Positions 15,348 through 25,028 of a stretch of DNA of 64,000 nucleotides are shown here, in pieces. The notes below the pieces were generated by a model. It was not told the origin of the DNA and did not search any database. It was given only the letters and a program-made list of their open reading frames with translations. Origin of the DNA: an uncultured Eudoraea sp. (lineage in GTDB: Bacteria; Bacteroidota; Bacteroidia; Flavobacteriales; Flavobacteriaceae); contig NZ_CAMYKG010000014.1 in NCBI RefSeq assembly GCF_947258925.1, forward strand, positions 36,694-100,693. Reading direction: 5' to 3'. Positions within the stretch are counted from its first letter, which is position 1. The number at the start of each line of letters is the position of its first letter. A program made the position numbers and the translations under genes.

Positions 15348-18209
15348 ATGATAAATTTTGAGGAGAATATTGAAGTTAAGGGAGTTCGGGTTCACAATTT
15401 AAAAAATATAGATGTAACCATCCCAAGAGAAAAACTGGTAGTAATTACCGGACTTTCCGGCAGTGGAAAATCCTCCTTGGCTTTTGACACCATCTACGCC
15501 GAAGGCCAACGTCGTTATATTGAAACCTTTTCTGCCTATGCAAGGCAATTTTTAGGAGGTCTTGAACGTCCTGATGTAGATAAAATTGACGGTCTTTCCC
15601 CTGTAATAGCGATAGAACAGAAAACCACTTCCAAATCACCGCGTTCTACTGTTGGAACCATTACCGAAGTCTACGATTTTCTCAGATTATTATATGCACG
15701 GGCCTCGGATGCCTATAGCTATAATACTGGTGAAAAAATGGTCAGTTACAGTGATGATAAGATCAGGGAGCTAATCAGCGAATCTTACTTCGGTAAGCGA
15801 ATAAATATTTTAGCCCCGGTTATTAAGTCAAGAAAAGGACATTACCGGGAACTATTTGAACAAATTGGTAAGCAGGGCTTTGTAAAAGTAAGAGTAGACG
15901 GTCAGATTACAGATATTACTAAAGGGATGAAAGTAGATCGATATAAAACCCATGATATCGAAATCGTCATTGATCGCTTGGTTGTTGACGGAAATAGTAA
16001 TCAGGACAAAAGACTTTCCGAGTCTATAAATACTGCGATGTATAGCGGTAACAATGTCTTAATGGTACTTGAAGAAGGAGAATCAGTCCCCAGGTATTTT
16101 AGCAGGGATCTGATGTGCCCAACAACCGGAATTTCATATCCCTCACCGGAACCCAATACATTTTCATTTAATTCTCCTAAGGGAATGTGTGTAAGCTGCA
16201 ACGGGCTGGGCCATGTATATGAAGTGAATGAAAGCAAAATTTTTCCCAATAAAAAATTGTCCATTCAATCAGGTGGCATTGCGCCTTTAGGTGAGTACAA
16301 AAAGTCTTGGGCTTTTAAACAATTGGAAACTATTTCCAAACGCCATGAATTTGAGCTTACGGATCCAATTTCAAAAATTCCGGATGATGCCCTGAGTATT
16401 ATCCTATATGGTGGCTCAGAGCAGTTTGAAATTGACTCCAAAACTTTGGGCGTAAAAAGACAGTACCATATTGATTATGAAGGTATTGCAAATTTTATCA
16501 AAAATCAGTATGAACAGGCGGATTCTACCTCAATAAAACGCTGGGCAAGAGATTTCATGGACAAAAAAACCTGTCCTACATGCAATGGAAGCAGGTTAAA
16601 AATAGAATCTCTCAATTACAAAATTGAGAATAAAAATATTGCAGACCTGTGTCAGCTTGATATCTCTGATCTGGCTCAATTTTTTGATCAGATTGAGGAT
16701 AAATTACAGGGAAATCAAAGAAAGATTGCGGAAGAAATAATTAAGGAAATTAAATCCAGGATTAAGTTTTTATTGGATGTAGGACTTGATTATTTATCGC
16801 TCAACCGAAGTTCAAAATCCCTTTCAGGAGGTGAAGCGCAAAGAATACGTCTTGCAACGCAAATTGGTTCCCAGTTGGTCGGCGTGCTTTATATCCTTGA
16901 TGAACCCAGTATAGGCTTGCACCAGAGGGACAATAATCGTCTCATTCAATCATTGGAATCACTGCGGGATATTGGCAATTCGGTAATCGTTGTTGAGCAT
17001 GACCGTGACATGATTGAAAGTGCTGATCATGTAATTGATATTGGCCCTAAAGCAGGGAAACATGGAGGTGAAATAATTTCTCAGGGAACGCCTGCCGAGC
17101 TCATTGATCATCACACAGAAACCGCTCAATACATTACTGGTGAAAAAGAAATTCCTATTCCTGATAAAAGAAGGAAAGGGAATGGAAAAAAAATAATTTT
17201 AAGAGGTTGTACCGGAAATAATTTAAAGAATGTATCAGTGGAATTCCCTTTGGGAAAAATGATTTCCGTGACCGGTGTTTCGGGAAGTGGTAAATCCACG
17301 CTTATAAATGAAACGCTTTACCCTATTATGAATGCCCATTATTTCAATGGCGTAAAAAGACCCATGCCATACTCCGAAATTTCCGGGCTTGAACATATTG
17401 ATAAGGTGATAGACATCAACCAATCTCCTATTGGAAGAACACCCAGGTCAAATCCGGCGACCTATACCGGGGTTTTTGGTGAAATACGTTCACTTTTTGC
17501 AAAAACCCCTGAAGCTGCAATACGTGGCTATAAACCGGGTCGGTTTAGTTTTAACGTAAAAGGAGGGAGATGTGAGACTTGTCAGGGTGGAGGTTTAAGG
17601 GTAATTGAGATGAACTTTCTGCCCGACGTATATGTGGAATGTGAAACATGTAATGGAAAACGATTTAACAGGGAGACCCTTGAAATAAGATATAAAGGAC
17701 AGTCTATTGCCGATATTCTTGCCATGACCATTGATGAAGCCGTGATCTTTTTTGACCAGATACCAAAAATTTACAGAAAGTTAAAAACTATTCAAGATGT
17801 GGGACTTGGATATATCTCTCTGGGTCAGCAATCCACTACCCTATCAGGAGGTGAAGCACAGCGCGTAAAACTCGCAACTGAATTATCCAAGAGAGATACG
17901 GGAAATACTTTCTATATTCTTGACGAACCAACAACCGGACTTCATTTTGAGGATATTAGGGTACTCATGGAAGTTTTAAATAAATTAGTAGACAAAGGAA
18001 ATACAGTTTTAGTAATAGAACACAACATGGATGTTATAAAAATGGCAGATTTTATAATTGATATTGGCTACGAAGGAGGTCGGGGAGGCGGCATGATTAT
18101 TGCAAAAGGAACTCCGGAACAAGTTGCAAAAGACGACAAAAGTTATACTGCGTTTTACCTGAAGAAAGAATTAGCAGCAAAGAACTCAAAATTAAAGGTA
18201 CGTACTTAA
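15348..18209 (+). CDS. uvrA: Excinuclease ABC subunit A
   Basis: UvrA is the damage-recognition ATPase of nucleotide excision repair. The 953 aa chain has both ABC modules: Walker [10 protein letters not shown] near the N-terminus and GVSGSGKST in the second half, and ABC signatures [11 protein letters not shown] and [11 protein letters not shown]. The zinc-binding CxxC pairs are present (CVSCNGLG and CPTCNGSR in the first half; CETCQGGG and CETCNGKR in the second). The length is typical. I chose ATG 15348 over an in-frame TTG at 15336 because of the promoter position. It heads a likely operon with the LOG-family gene. No LexA-like operator was recognised upstream. Confidence 0.98.
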   Translation: MINFEENIEVKGVRVHNLKNIDVTIPREKLVVITGLSGSGKSSLAFDTIYAEGQRRYIETFSAYARQFLGGLERPDVDKIDGLSPVIAIEQKTTSKSPRSTVGTITEVYDFLRLLYARASDAYSYNTGEKMVSYSDDKIRELISESYFGKRINILAPVIKSRKGHYRELFEQIGKQGFVKVRVDGQITDITKGMKVDRYKTHDIEIVIDRLVVDGNSNQDKRLSESINTAMYSGNNVLMVLEEGESVPRYFSRDLMCPTTGISYPSPEPNTFSFNSPKGMCVSCNGLGHVYEVNESKIFPNKKLSIQSGGIAPLGEYKKSWAFKQLETISKRHEFELTDPISKIPDDALSIILYGGSEQFEIDSKTLGVKRQYHIDYEGIANFIKNQYEQADSTSIKRWARDFMDKKTCPTCNGSRLKIESLNYKIENKNIADLCQLDISDLAQFFDQIEDKLQGNQRKIAEEIIKEIKSRIKFLLDVGLDYLSLNRSSKSLSGGEAQRIRLATQIGSQLVGVLYILDEPSIGLHQRDNNRLIQSLESLRDIGNSVIVVEHDRDMIESADHVIDIGPKAGKHGGEIISQGTPAELIDHHTETAQYITGEKEIPIPDKRRKGNGKKIILRGCTGNNLKNVSVEFPLGKMISVTGVSGSGKSTLINETLYPIMNAHYFNGVKRPMPYSEISGLEHIDKVIDINQSPIGRTPRSNPATYTGVFGEIRSLFAKTPEAAIRGYKPGRFSFNVKGGRCETCQGGGLRVIEMNFLPDVYVECETCNGKRFNRETLEIRYKGQSIADILAMTIDEAVIFFDQIPKIYRKLKTIQDVGLGYISLGQQSTTLSGGEAQRVKLATELSKRDTGNTFYILDEPTTGLHFEDIRVLMEVLNKLVDKGNTVLVIEHNMDVIKMADFIIDIGYEGGRGGGMIIAKGTPEQVAKDDKSYTAFYLKKELAAKNSKLKVRT

Positions 18210-18255
18210 ATGACCTGTTCAGTTTAGATTGGATTTAGTTGAAAAAAGACAAAAG

Positions 18256-18942
18256 ATGAGAAAAGAAAAACACCATAAAGGATGGAATGAAATAAAAACC
18301 AATGACTCATGGGCTATTTTCAAAATTATGGGTGAATTTGTAAACGGTTTTGAAAAAATGAGTGCCATAGGGCCATGTGTTACGATTTTTGGTTCTGCAA
18401 GAACACCGGAAGATGCCAAATATTACGAACTTACCGTGAATGTTGCTAAAAAAGTATCCGAAGCAGGATATGGTATTATTACCGGTGGTGGACCAGGTAT
18501 AATGGAAGCAGGTAACAAAGGGGCACATTTGGCAGGAGGTACCTCTGTTGGTCTCAATATAGAACTCCCTTTTGAACAAAATGATAACCCCTATATTGAC
18601 GATGATAAAAGCCTTGATTTTGACTATTTCTTTGTTCGAAAGGTGATGTTTGTAAAATATTCCCAGGCATTTGTAGTCTTACCGGGCGGATTTGGCACCC
18701 TGGATGAACTCTTCGAAGCGGTTACCCTGATCCAGACAAAAAAAATAGGCAGATTTCCAATTATATTAGTAGGAAAGTCTTTTTGGAAAGACCTTTTAAC
18801 ATGGATTAAGGGCACTATGCTGAATGCCGGAAACATTAGCTCGTCTGACCTTGATCTCATACAAATTGTGGATACGGAAGATGAAGTTGTTGAGATTATT
18901 GATGCATTCTATAAAGGCCACACCCTGAGTCCAAATTTCTAA
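18256..18942 (+). CDS. LOG family (TIGR00730) putative nucleotide phosphoribohydrolase
   Basis: The 228 aa protein has the LOG/lysine-decarboxylase-like fold markers GGGPGIMEA and PGGFGTLDELFE, which bind and cleave nucleoside 5'-monophosphates in the plant cytokinin-activating LOG enzymes. The bacterial role may be nucleotide salvage or housekeeping of modified nucleotides. ATG 18256 gives the usual flavobacterial N-terminus (MRKEKHHKGW); an upstream in-frame TTG at 18229 is less likely. It lies 46 bp after uvrA and 7 bp before the next gene, so the three appear to be one transcription unit. Confidence 0.9.
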   Translation: MRKEKHHKGWNEIKTNDSWAIFKIMGEFVNGFEKMSAIGPCVTIFGSARTPEDAKYYELTVNVAKKVSEAGYGIITGGGPGIMEAGNKGAHLAGGTSVGLNIELPFEQNDNPYIDDDKSLDFDYFFVRKVMFVKYSQAFVVLPGGFGTLDELFEAVTLIQTKKIGRFPIILVGKSFWKDLLTWIKGTMLNAGNISSSDLDLIQIVDTEDEVVEIIDAFYKGHTLSPNF

Positions 18943-18949
18943 GTCAACG

Positions 18950-21784
18950 ATGTTTCACAAGCGTATTTCAACTTTTTTAGTAGCTACCACCCTGTGCTTA
19001 CTCATGGGGACAGCTTGTGTTTATGCACAACATAATAATAATCTTAAGGCTTCCCTGGAAGCCGAATCTAAAGAGTTAAATATCCAACAGGAATTTGAAT
19101 ATATAAATGATTCCAGAGATACCCTTGACGTCCTGTACTTTAATGATTGGGCAAATGCTTATTCCGATAAAAGTACTCCCCTCGCGAAGAGATTCGCCGA
19201 GGAATTTAGAAAAAGCCTGCATTTGGCCAAGGAAAAAGATCGCGGAAAGACAGAAATTTTCACTATTGTTGATGATGAATACCGGGCGGTCTCATGGGGG
19301 AGAACTTCAGGTCTGGACATCATCAAAATTGAACTTAATAGCCCTTTGGCGCCGGGTGCTTCTGCTAAATTATTTATTACCTATACTGTAAAGCTTCCGC
19401 CAAATAGATATACGCCTTATGGCTATAATAATGACGGGGGTTATTATTTAAAAGATTGGTACCTCACCCCTGCTGTTTATGATGGCGAATGGCAATTGTA
19501 TTCAAATAAGAATCTTGAAGACCTGTATACAGACATTACGAATACCAACATTATCTTCAGTTATCCTGATTCTCTGTTTTTAGGCACAAACTTAAAAGAA
19601 GTAAATATTACTGGATTCCCCGGAAAACAGCAGGCTACACTTGAAGGTGTGAACAGAAAGAGTGGTTATATCATTCTTAATGCGGAAAAAAAATTTACAA
19701 AACATGTCACTCCGGAACTCATAGTGATTACGGATCTCAAGGCAACAAAATACGATGAAATTTCCCAGGGGGTTTCCATAAATAGAATTTCTCGGTTTAT
19801 TCATAATAATCTGGGCGACTTTCCCTATGAACAACTGCTTGTTAGCGAAGTAGATTTTAATAAAAATCCAATATATGGTTTAAATCAACTGCCATCTTTT
19901 ATACGCCCATATGAAAGGCAATTTCAGTTTGAAATGACCTTTATGAAAACTGCCCTCAATAGCTATATTAGAGAATCAATTTTCCTTAATCCAAGAAAGG
20001 AAAAATGGATAAACGATGCAGTTATCAATTATATGATGATCAAATTTGTGGAAGAGTATTATCCCGATCAGAAACTACTGGGTAAATTATCTAAAAGCTG
20101 GCTTATAAGAGGCTTTAAACTGGCTCAAATGGATTACAATGATCAATATGCCTTCCTGTACATGTTTACTGCAAGGAAAAATCTTGATCAGGCACTTACC
20201 ACTCCTAATGACTCACTGATAAAATTTAATCAAAAAATAGCTAATACCTATAAAGCAGGACTAGGCCTGGCATATCTGGCAGATTACACCGGAATTGAAA
20301 ATATAGATAAGGCTGTAAAGGAGTTTTATAAAAGGTACTCCTTAAAACCAGTGGTACCCTCTGATTTTGAAGGGATTCTAAAAAACCATTCTGAGAAAGA
20401 TATCGATTGGTTTTTCAAAACCTATGTCCCTACTGATGAGCGTATTGATTTTAAAATTTCCAATGTAATTAAAACACAGGATTCTCTAACTGTTACCCTT
20501 AAGAATAAAACGGGTGCAGAAGTTCCAATATCACTTTTCGGATTAAGAAATGACACGGTGGTATCCAAATATTGGTTTACCGGGATAAAAGACGAAGAAA
20601 CTATTACCATCCCACGGAATTTTGAAAAGAGACTGGTGCTTAATTATGACCAGACCATCCCTGAATTTAATCAGCGGGATAACTGGAAAAAGCTCAAGGG
20701 ATTTTTCATTAGCAATAAGAAATTAAAATTTCAATTTTTTAAAGATGCTGAAGATCCTTATTACAACCAGATTTTTTATATGCCTACATTGGGTTTCAAT
20801 ATTTATGATGGCTTAACACCGGGGATTCGATTTACCAATAAGACTCTTTTGGAGCGACCTTTTGTATTTGATTTATCACCCGCTTACTCTTTTAATGAAA
20901 AATCATTAGTAGGTTCTGGCAGACTTAGCGTGCGGCATTATCACGGTAAAAGCGGATTTTATGTTACCAATTATCAGATAAGGGGATCTAGCTCTCATTT
21001 TCAAACAAATTCGCGCTACAGCACATTTACCCCTTCCGTGAGTTTTGGGTGGAGACCTGCTGACCTCATTTCTAATAAGCGACAAAGACTTACCCTGAGG
21101 TATGTCAATGTATTTAGAAATATTGATCCCAACCTGGATATAGAAACTGATCCGGATTACAGTGTGCTCAATGCAAGATATACCCATGAGAATAATGGGA
21201 TCATTGATTATTTTAAGTGGTTTGCAGATGCTCAATATTCTAATGAATTCACGAAATTGGCTTTCAATTTGGAGTACAGGAAGCTATTTGTTAATAATAC
21301 GCAATTCAATTTTAGACTATTTGCAGGAAAATTTCTGCGCAATAAAACAAGTGGAGACTATTTTAGCTTTGCACTGGACAGGCCAACGGATTATTTATTT
21401 GATTATAACTATTTAGGCAGGTCTGAAGATTCAGGAATATGGAGCCAACAATTAATTATAGCCGAAGGGGGCTTTAAATCCCAATTGGAAAATCCATTTT
21501 CAAACGATTGGATTACAACTGCCAATTCAAGTGTTAACATTTGGAAATGGGTAGAATTATACGGAGATATTGGATATATTAAAAACAAAAATCAATCTGG
21601 CAGATTTGTATATGATTCCGGTATCCGCCTAAATTTACTCACAGACTATTTTGAATTATACTTCCCTATATATTCCAACAATGGATGGGAAATTGCTCAA
21701 CCCAATTACGCCGAACGGATTCGCTTCATAGTTACATTGAGCCCAAAAACACTATTAGGTCTTTTCACAAGGAAGTGGTTTTAG
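18950..21784 (+). CDS. M1 aminopeptidase-like protein without HEXXH, fused to a C-terminal beta-barrel
   Basis: A 944 aa exported protein with a signal peptide of about 26 residues ending in VYA. Residues about 30-540 follow the M1 aminopeptidase layout: an N-terminal beta domain, then a helical domain with NPIYGLNQLPSF, KEKWINDAVINYMM and a late LDQALTTPND block. The region that should carry HEXXH reads KTALNSY and the following WLxEG-type glutamate is aspartate (WINDAV), so no zinc site remains. The last 340 residues are amphipathic strands rich in aromatic residues ending in KWF, as in outer-membrane barrels. It is likely a surface or outer-membrane protein that reuses the M1 scaffold without proteolysis. 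It lies in the uvrA-LOG unit. Confidence 0.8.
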   Translation: MFHKRISTFLVATTLCLLMGTACVYAQHNNNLKASLEAESKELNIQQEFEYINDSRDTLDVLYFNDWANAYSDKSTPLAKRFAEEFRKSLHLAKEKDRGKTEIFTIVDDEYRAVSWGRTSGLDIIKIELNSPLAPGASAKLFITYTVKLPPNRYTPYGYNNDGGYYLKDWYLTPAVYDGEWQLYSNKNLEDLYTDITNTNIIFSYPDSLFLGTNLKEVNITGFPGKQQATLEGVNRKSGYIILNAEKKFTKHVTPELIVITDLKATKYDEISQGVSINRISRFIHNNLGDFPYEQLLVSEVDFNKNPIYGLNQLPSFIRPYERQFQFEMTFMKTALNSYIRESIFLNPRKEKWINDAVINYMMIKFVEEYYPDQKLLGKLSKSWLIRGFKLAQMDYNDQYAFLYMFTARKNLDQALTTPNDSLIKFNQKIANTYKAGLGLAYLADYTGIENIDKAVKEFYKRYSLKPVVPSDFEGILKNHSEKDIDWFFKTYVPTDERIDFKISNVIKTQDSLTVTLKNKTGAEVPISLFGLRNDTVVSKYWFTGIKDEETITIPRNFEKRLVLNYDQTIPEFNQRDNWKKLKGFFISNKKLKFQFFKDAEDPYYNQIFYMPTLGFNIYDGLTPGIRFTNKTLLERPFVFDLSPAYSFNEKSLVGSGRLSVRHYHGKSGFYVTNYQIRGSSSHFQTNSRYSTFTPSVSFGWRPADLISNKRQRLTLRYVNVFRNIDPNLDIETDPDYSVLNARYTHENNGIIDYFKWFADAQYSNEFTKLAFNLEYRKLFVNNTQFNFRLFAGKFLRNKTSGDYFSFALDRPTDYLFDYNYLGRSEDSGIWSQQLIIAEGGFKSQLENPFSNDWITTANSSVNIWKWVELYGDIGYIKNKNQSGRFVYDSGIRLNLLTDYFELYFPIYSNNGWEIAQPNYAERIRFIVTLSPKTLLGLFTRKWF

Positions 21785-21893
21785 AAATTATACTATTCTT
21801 AGAAAATTTGTTATTTTTTACATTATTTATAATTTATTGTTGCTTTTGTATGGGTTTTTTGATTTATCATTAGTATAAAACCATTTTTTTTGA

Positions 21894-21924
21894 TTGCAAA
21901 GATCATCTTGTTTTCATATTTTTG
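21894..21924 (+). promoter_or_regulatory. Promoter of the fused E1 gene
   Basis: TTG (21894-21896), a 20-bp spacer and TATTTTTG (21917-21924) fit the Bacteroidota consensus well. The start ATG follows at 21942. The in-frame TTG at 21894 is the -33 box, not a start codon. Confidence 0.6.
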
Positions 21925-21941
21925 CAACAAATCTTTCCCTA

Positions 21942-24353
21942 ATGAGTTTAAAATTGCAAACAAGTGATGACATTTCTTTTGAAGATTTTAGGGCACAGAT
22001 TTTAACAGATTATGAAATTGCCGTTACCAGCCGGGAATGTAGTCTCTTAGGCCGAAGAGAAGTCTTAACCGGTAAAGCTAAGTTTGGAATTTTTGGTGAC
22101 GGGAAGGAATTACCACAACTGGCAATGGCCAGATCTTTCCGTAATGGTGATTTTAGAAGCGGTTATTACAGAGATCAAACTTTTATGATGGCTTTGGGGC
22201 AATTAAGACCTAAAGATTTCTTTCATGGTCTTTACGCTACTACGGATATAGAGAAGGAACCGATGAGCGCCGGAAGGCAAATGGGAGGGCATTTTGGATC
22301 GTACAGTCTTAATCCTGACGGATCTTGGAAGGATCTTACGGCACAAAAGAATAGCAGTGCTGATATTTCTCCAACTGCCGGTCAGATGCCCCGACTTCTG
22401 GGATTGGCACAGGCATCGAAGATCTACCGTCATGTAAAAGGGATAGATTCTGATAAATTTTCCAACAACGGCGATGAAGTGGCCTGGGGTACAATTGGCA
22501 ATGCCAGTACTTCTGAAGGTCATTTTTTTGAAACCTTTAATGCGGCAGGAGTTTTACAAGTACCTATGATCATAAGTGTATGGGATGATCAATACGGTAT
22601 TTCTGTGCCAGCTAAATATCAAACAACTAAGGAGGATATTTCCGAAGTCCTGAAAGGATTTCAAAGAGATGAGCATAATAAGGGTTATGAAATCCTGAAA
22701 GTAAAAGGCTGGGATTATACGGCACTCATTCATGTTTATGAGAATGCTTCAGAATTGGCACGGGAGGAACATATTCCTGTATTAATCCATGTTACTGATT
22801 TAACACAACCCCAGGGTCATTCTACCTCCGGTTCGCAGGAACGATATAAAAGTGAGGAACGTCTGCTGTGGGAAAAAGAAAATGATTGTAATAAAAGATT
22901 CAGGGAATGGATACTCGAGAATAAAATCACCGACAATGAATCACTTACTGCTTTGGAATTAAAGATTAAAAAAGAAGTAAGAGCAGCGAAAAAAGAGGCA
23001 TGGATAGAATTTTTAACTCCACATAGGGAAGCTAAAAAAGCCCTGATAAATTTATTGGATAAATTAGCTCTAAGCAGTCCTAACAGGGCGTTTATTACAA
23101 AAATAAAGAATGACCTGATTGCAGTTGAAGAACCACTAAAGAAAGATTTGGCTAAGAATTCAAGAAAGGCCCTGCGTTATGTTCTCGGTGAAAGTTCAAA
23201 TGAAAAAACGGCATTGCTAAAATGGCTGGAAAATTTCCTACAAGATTCACAAACGAAATTCAGCTCGCACCTCTACAGTGAATTACCCAATAAAGCTACA
23301 AGTATTAAGGAAATAAAGCCCGTTTATAACGATAATTCGGTAATGGTAGATGGCCGAGTAATTTTACGTGATAATTTTGATAATCTTTTTGCAAAATATC
23401 CGGAGGTCCTGATTTTTGGAGAAGATAGTGGAGCTATTGGCGATGTAAACCAGGGACTGGAAGGCCTCCAGGAGAAATATGGCGAAATGCGTATTGCTGA
23501 TACCGGGATACGTGAAACAACAATTATAGGACAAGGAATTGGTTTAGCCCTCAGAGGTCTCAGACCTATAGCCGAAATTCAATATCTCGATTATTTATTA
23601 TATGGTTTACAAACCCTGAGTGATGACCTGGCCACATTGCTTTATCGTACAGTGGGTAAACAAAAGGCGCCACTGATTATCCGGACCAGAGGACATCGAT
23701 TAGAAGGTATCTGGCATTCAGGTTCTCAAATGGGGGGCATTATTCATTTCCTAAGGGGGATGTATGTCTTGGTCCCAAGGAATATGACCAAAGCGGCTGG
23801 CTTTTATAATACCCTGATGAAGAGCGATGAACCGGCAATAATAATTGAAAGTTTAAATGGTTACAGGCTTAAAGAAGACAAGCCAGATAACCTTGGTGAC
23901 ATCTGTACGCCTATCGGAGTGGTTGAAGTTGTAAAAGGAGGTTCAGATATTACCCTTTTATCGTACGGTTCTACTCTGAGAATTGTTCAAAATACAGCCG
24001 AGGAACTAAAAGAAGTTGGTATTGATGCCGAAGTAATTGATGCGCAGTCACTTCTTCCTTTCGACCTTACCAATGGGGTAAAGCAAAGTGTTGAAAAAAC
24101 GAATAGGTTACTAATTATTGATGAAGATGTACCAGGAGGATGTTCGGCTTATCTTATGCAGGACATTATTGAACGACAGGGAGCTTACCAATATCTTGAC
24201 AGCCCGCCTCAAACCTTAACGGCAAAAGCTCATAGACCGGCTTATGCTTCAGATGGGGACTATTTCTCTAAGCCTAATGCAGAAGATATATTTGAAAAGG
24301 TATATGAAATTATGCATGAGGCAAATCCCGCGGAATACCCTAAACTACGTTAG
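21942..24353 (+). CDS. 2-oxoacid dehydrogenase E1 component, alpha and beta subunits fused
   Basis: An 803 aa chain that joins an E1-alpha half and an E1-beta half. The alpha half shows a thiamine-diphosphate site (GNASTSEGHFFETFNAAG ... WDDQYG, in place of the usual GDGxxxEG and NN). The beta half, from about residue 450, has FGEDSG, RIADTGIRE and the C-terminal transketolase domain (DAQSLLPFD). Such fused E1 proteins of Bacteroidota decarboxylate pyruvate or branched-chain 2-oxoacids and feed an E2 acyltransferase; the exact substrate cannot be read from sequence. E2 and E3 are not in the window. It is a stand-alone gene with its own promoter. Confidence 0.9.
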   Translation: MSLKLQTSDDISFEDFRAQILTDYEIAVTSRECSLLGRREVLTGKAKFGIFGDGKELPQLAMARSFRNGDFRSGYYRDQTFMMALGQLRPKDFFHGLYATTDIEKEPMSAGRQMGGHFGSYSLNPDGSWKDLTAQKNSSADISPTAGQMPRLLGLAQASKIYRHVKGIDSDKFSNNGDEVAWGTIGNASTSEGHFFETFNAAGVLQVPMIISVWDDQYGISVPAKYQTTKEDISEVLKGFQRDEHNKGYEILKVKGWDYTALIHVYENASELAREEHIPVLIHVTDLTQPQGHSTSGSQERYKSEERLLWEKENDCNKRFREWILENKITDNESLTALELKIKKEVRAAKKEAWIEFLTPHREAKKALINLLDKLALSSPNRAFITKIKNDLIAVEEPLKKDLAKNSRKALRYVLGESSNEKTALLKWLENFLQDSQTKFSSHLYSELPNKATSIKEIKPVYNDNSVMVDGRVILRDNFDNLFAKYPEVLIFGEDSGAIGDVNQGLEGLQEKYGEMRIADTGIRETTIIGQGIGLALRGLRPIAEIQYLDYLLYGLQTLSDDLATLLYRTVGKQKAPLIIRTRGHRLEGIWHSGSQMGGIIHFLRGMYVLVPRNMTKAAGFYNTLMKSDEPAIIIESLNGYRLKEDKPDNLGDICTPIGVVEVVKGGSDITLLSYGSTLRIVQNTAEELKEVGIDAEVIDAQSLLPFDLTNGVKQSVEKTNRLLIIDEDVPGGCSAYLMQDIIERQGAYQYLDSPPQTLTAKAHRPAYASDGDYFSKPNAEDIFEKVYEIMHEANPAEYPKLR

Positions 24354-24508
24354 TTCAATTTTTTAGCGATTCCATTTTCCAAGAGTTTTATCTTTTATTA
24401 CTTACAAATGCCAATGTTACTCAACACATGGCTTATAAACTTATGCCATTAATCCTTTTACATTTTTTATTAGGTAAATTAGTGTTCGGAAATAATTAAA
24501 TTTAAAAC

Positions 24509-24997
24509 ATGAAATCACTATGCACTATCATCATCTGCCTGGTAACGGGGTGGACTTTACTTTCACAGCCAAAAGTAGCCATCTCTGATTTTGAAAACCT
24601 GGATAACAGTAAATGGAGCGGAAATCTGATGTACATAAATTATGGTGATGGGTCCAAGGTTTTGATCAGGACCGCTATGCAAATTTCTATTAAAGGGAAT
24701 AAGATATTAATGGATATCGAATATCCCGATGAACCTAAGGCAAATTCTAAAGAAAACATTAGAATAACAAAGGCTGGATCTTATTTAGGGAATGAGGAAC
24801 TTATTGACAAGGATTATGATAACGGGGTATTGACCTTAGTTACCAGGTTTAAAGGGAAGGATAACAACAAAAAAGCAGTGATGTATAAAACTTATTCCAT
24901 TAGCGAAGAGGCATATGTGGTTGAAAAGAAAGTTCAGTATATGGATACGGAGGAGCGTATTTTAAGAAACAGATACAACTATACACGCTCTAATTAG
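24509..24997 (+). CDS. Secreted small protein of unknown function
   Basis: A 162 aa protein with a signal peptide of about 19 residues ending in LLSQ. The mature part looks like an all-beta domain (alternating strands such as KVLIRTAMQISIKGNKILMD, then lysine-rich loops) without cysteines or any catalytic motif I recognise. It precedes the kinase/phospho-lyase fusion by 31 bp on the same strand, so co-transcription is possible. No family assigned. Confidence 0.75.
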   Translation: MKSLCTIIICLVTGWTLLSQPKVAISDFENLDNSKWSGNLMYINYGDGSKVLIRTAMQISIKGNKILMDIEYPDEPKANSKENIRITKAGSYLGNEELIDKDYDNGVLTLVTRFKGKDNNKKAVMYKTYSISEEAYVVEKKVQYMDTEERILRNRYNYTRSN

Positions 24998-25028
24998 TCT
25001 GAAAAAAAAATTAATTCTTCCGCAACCA

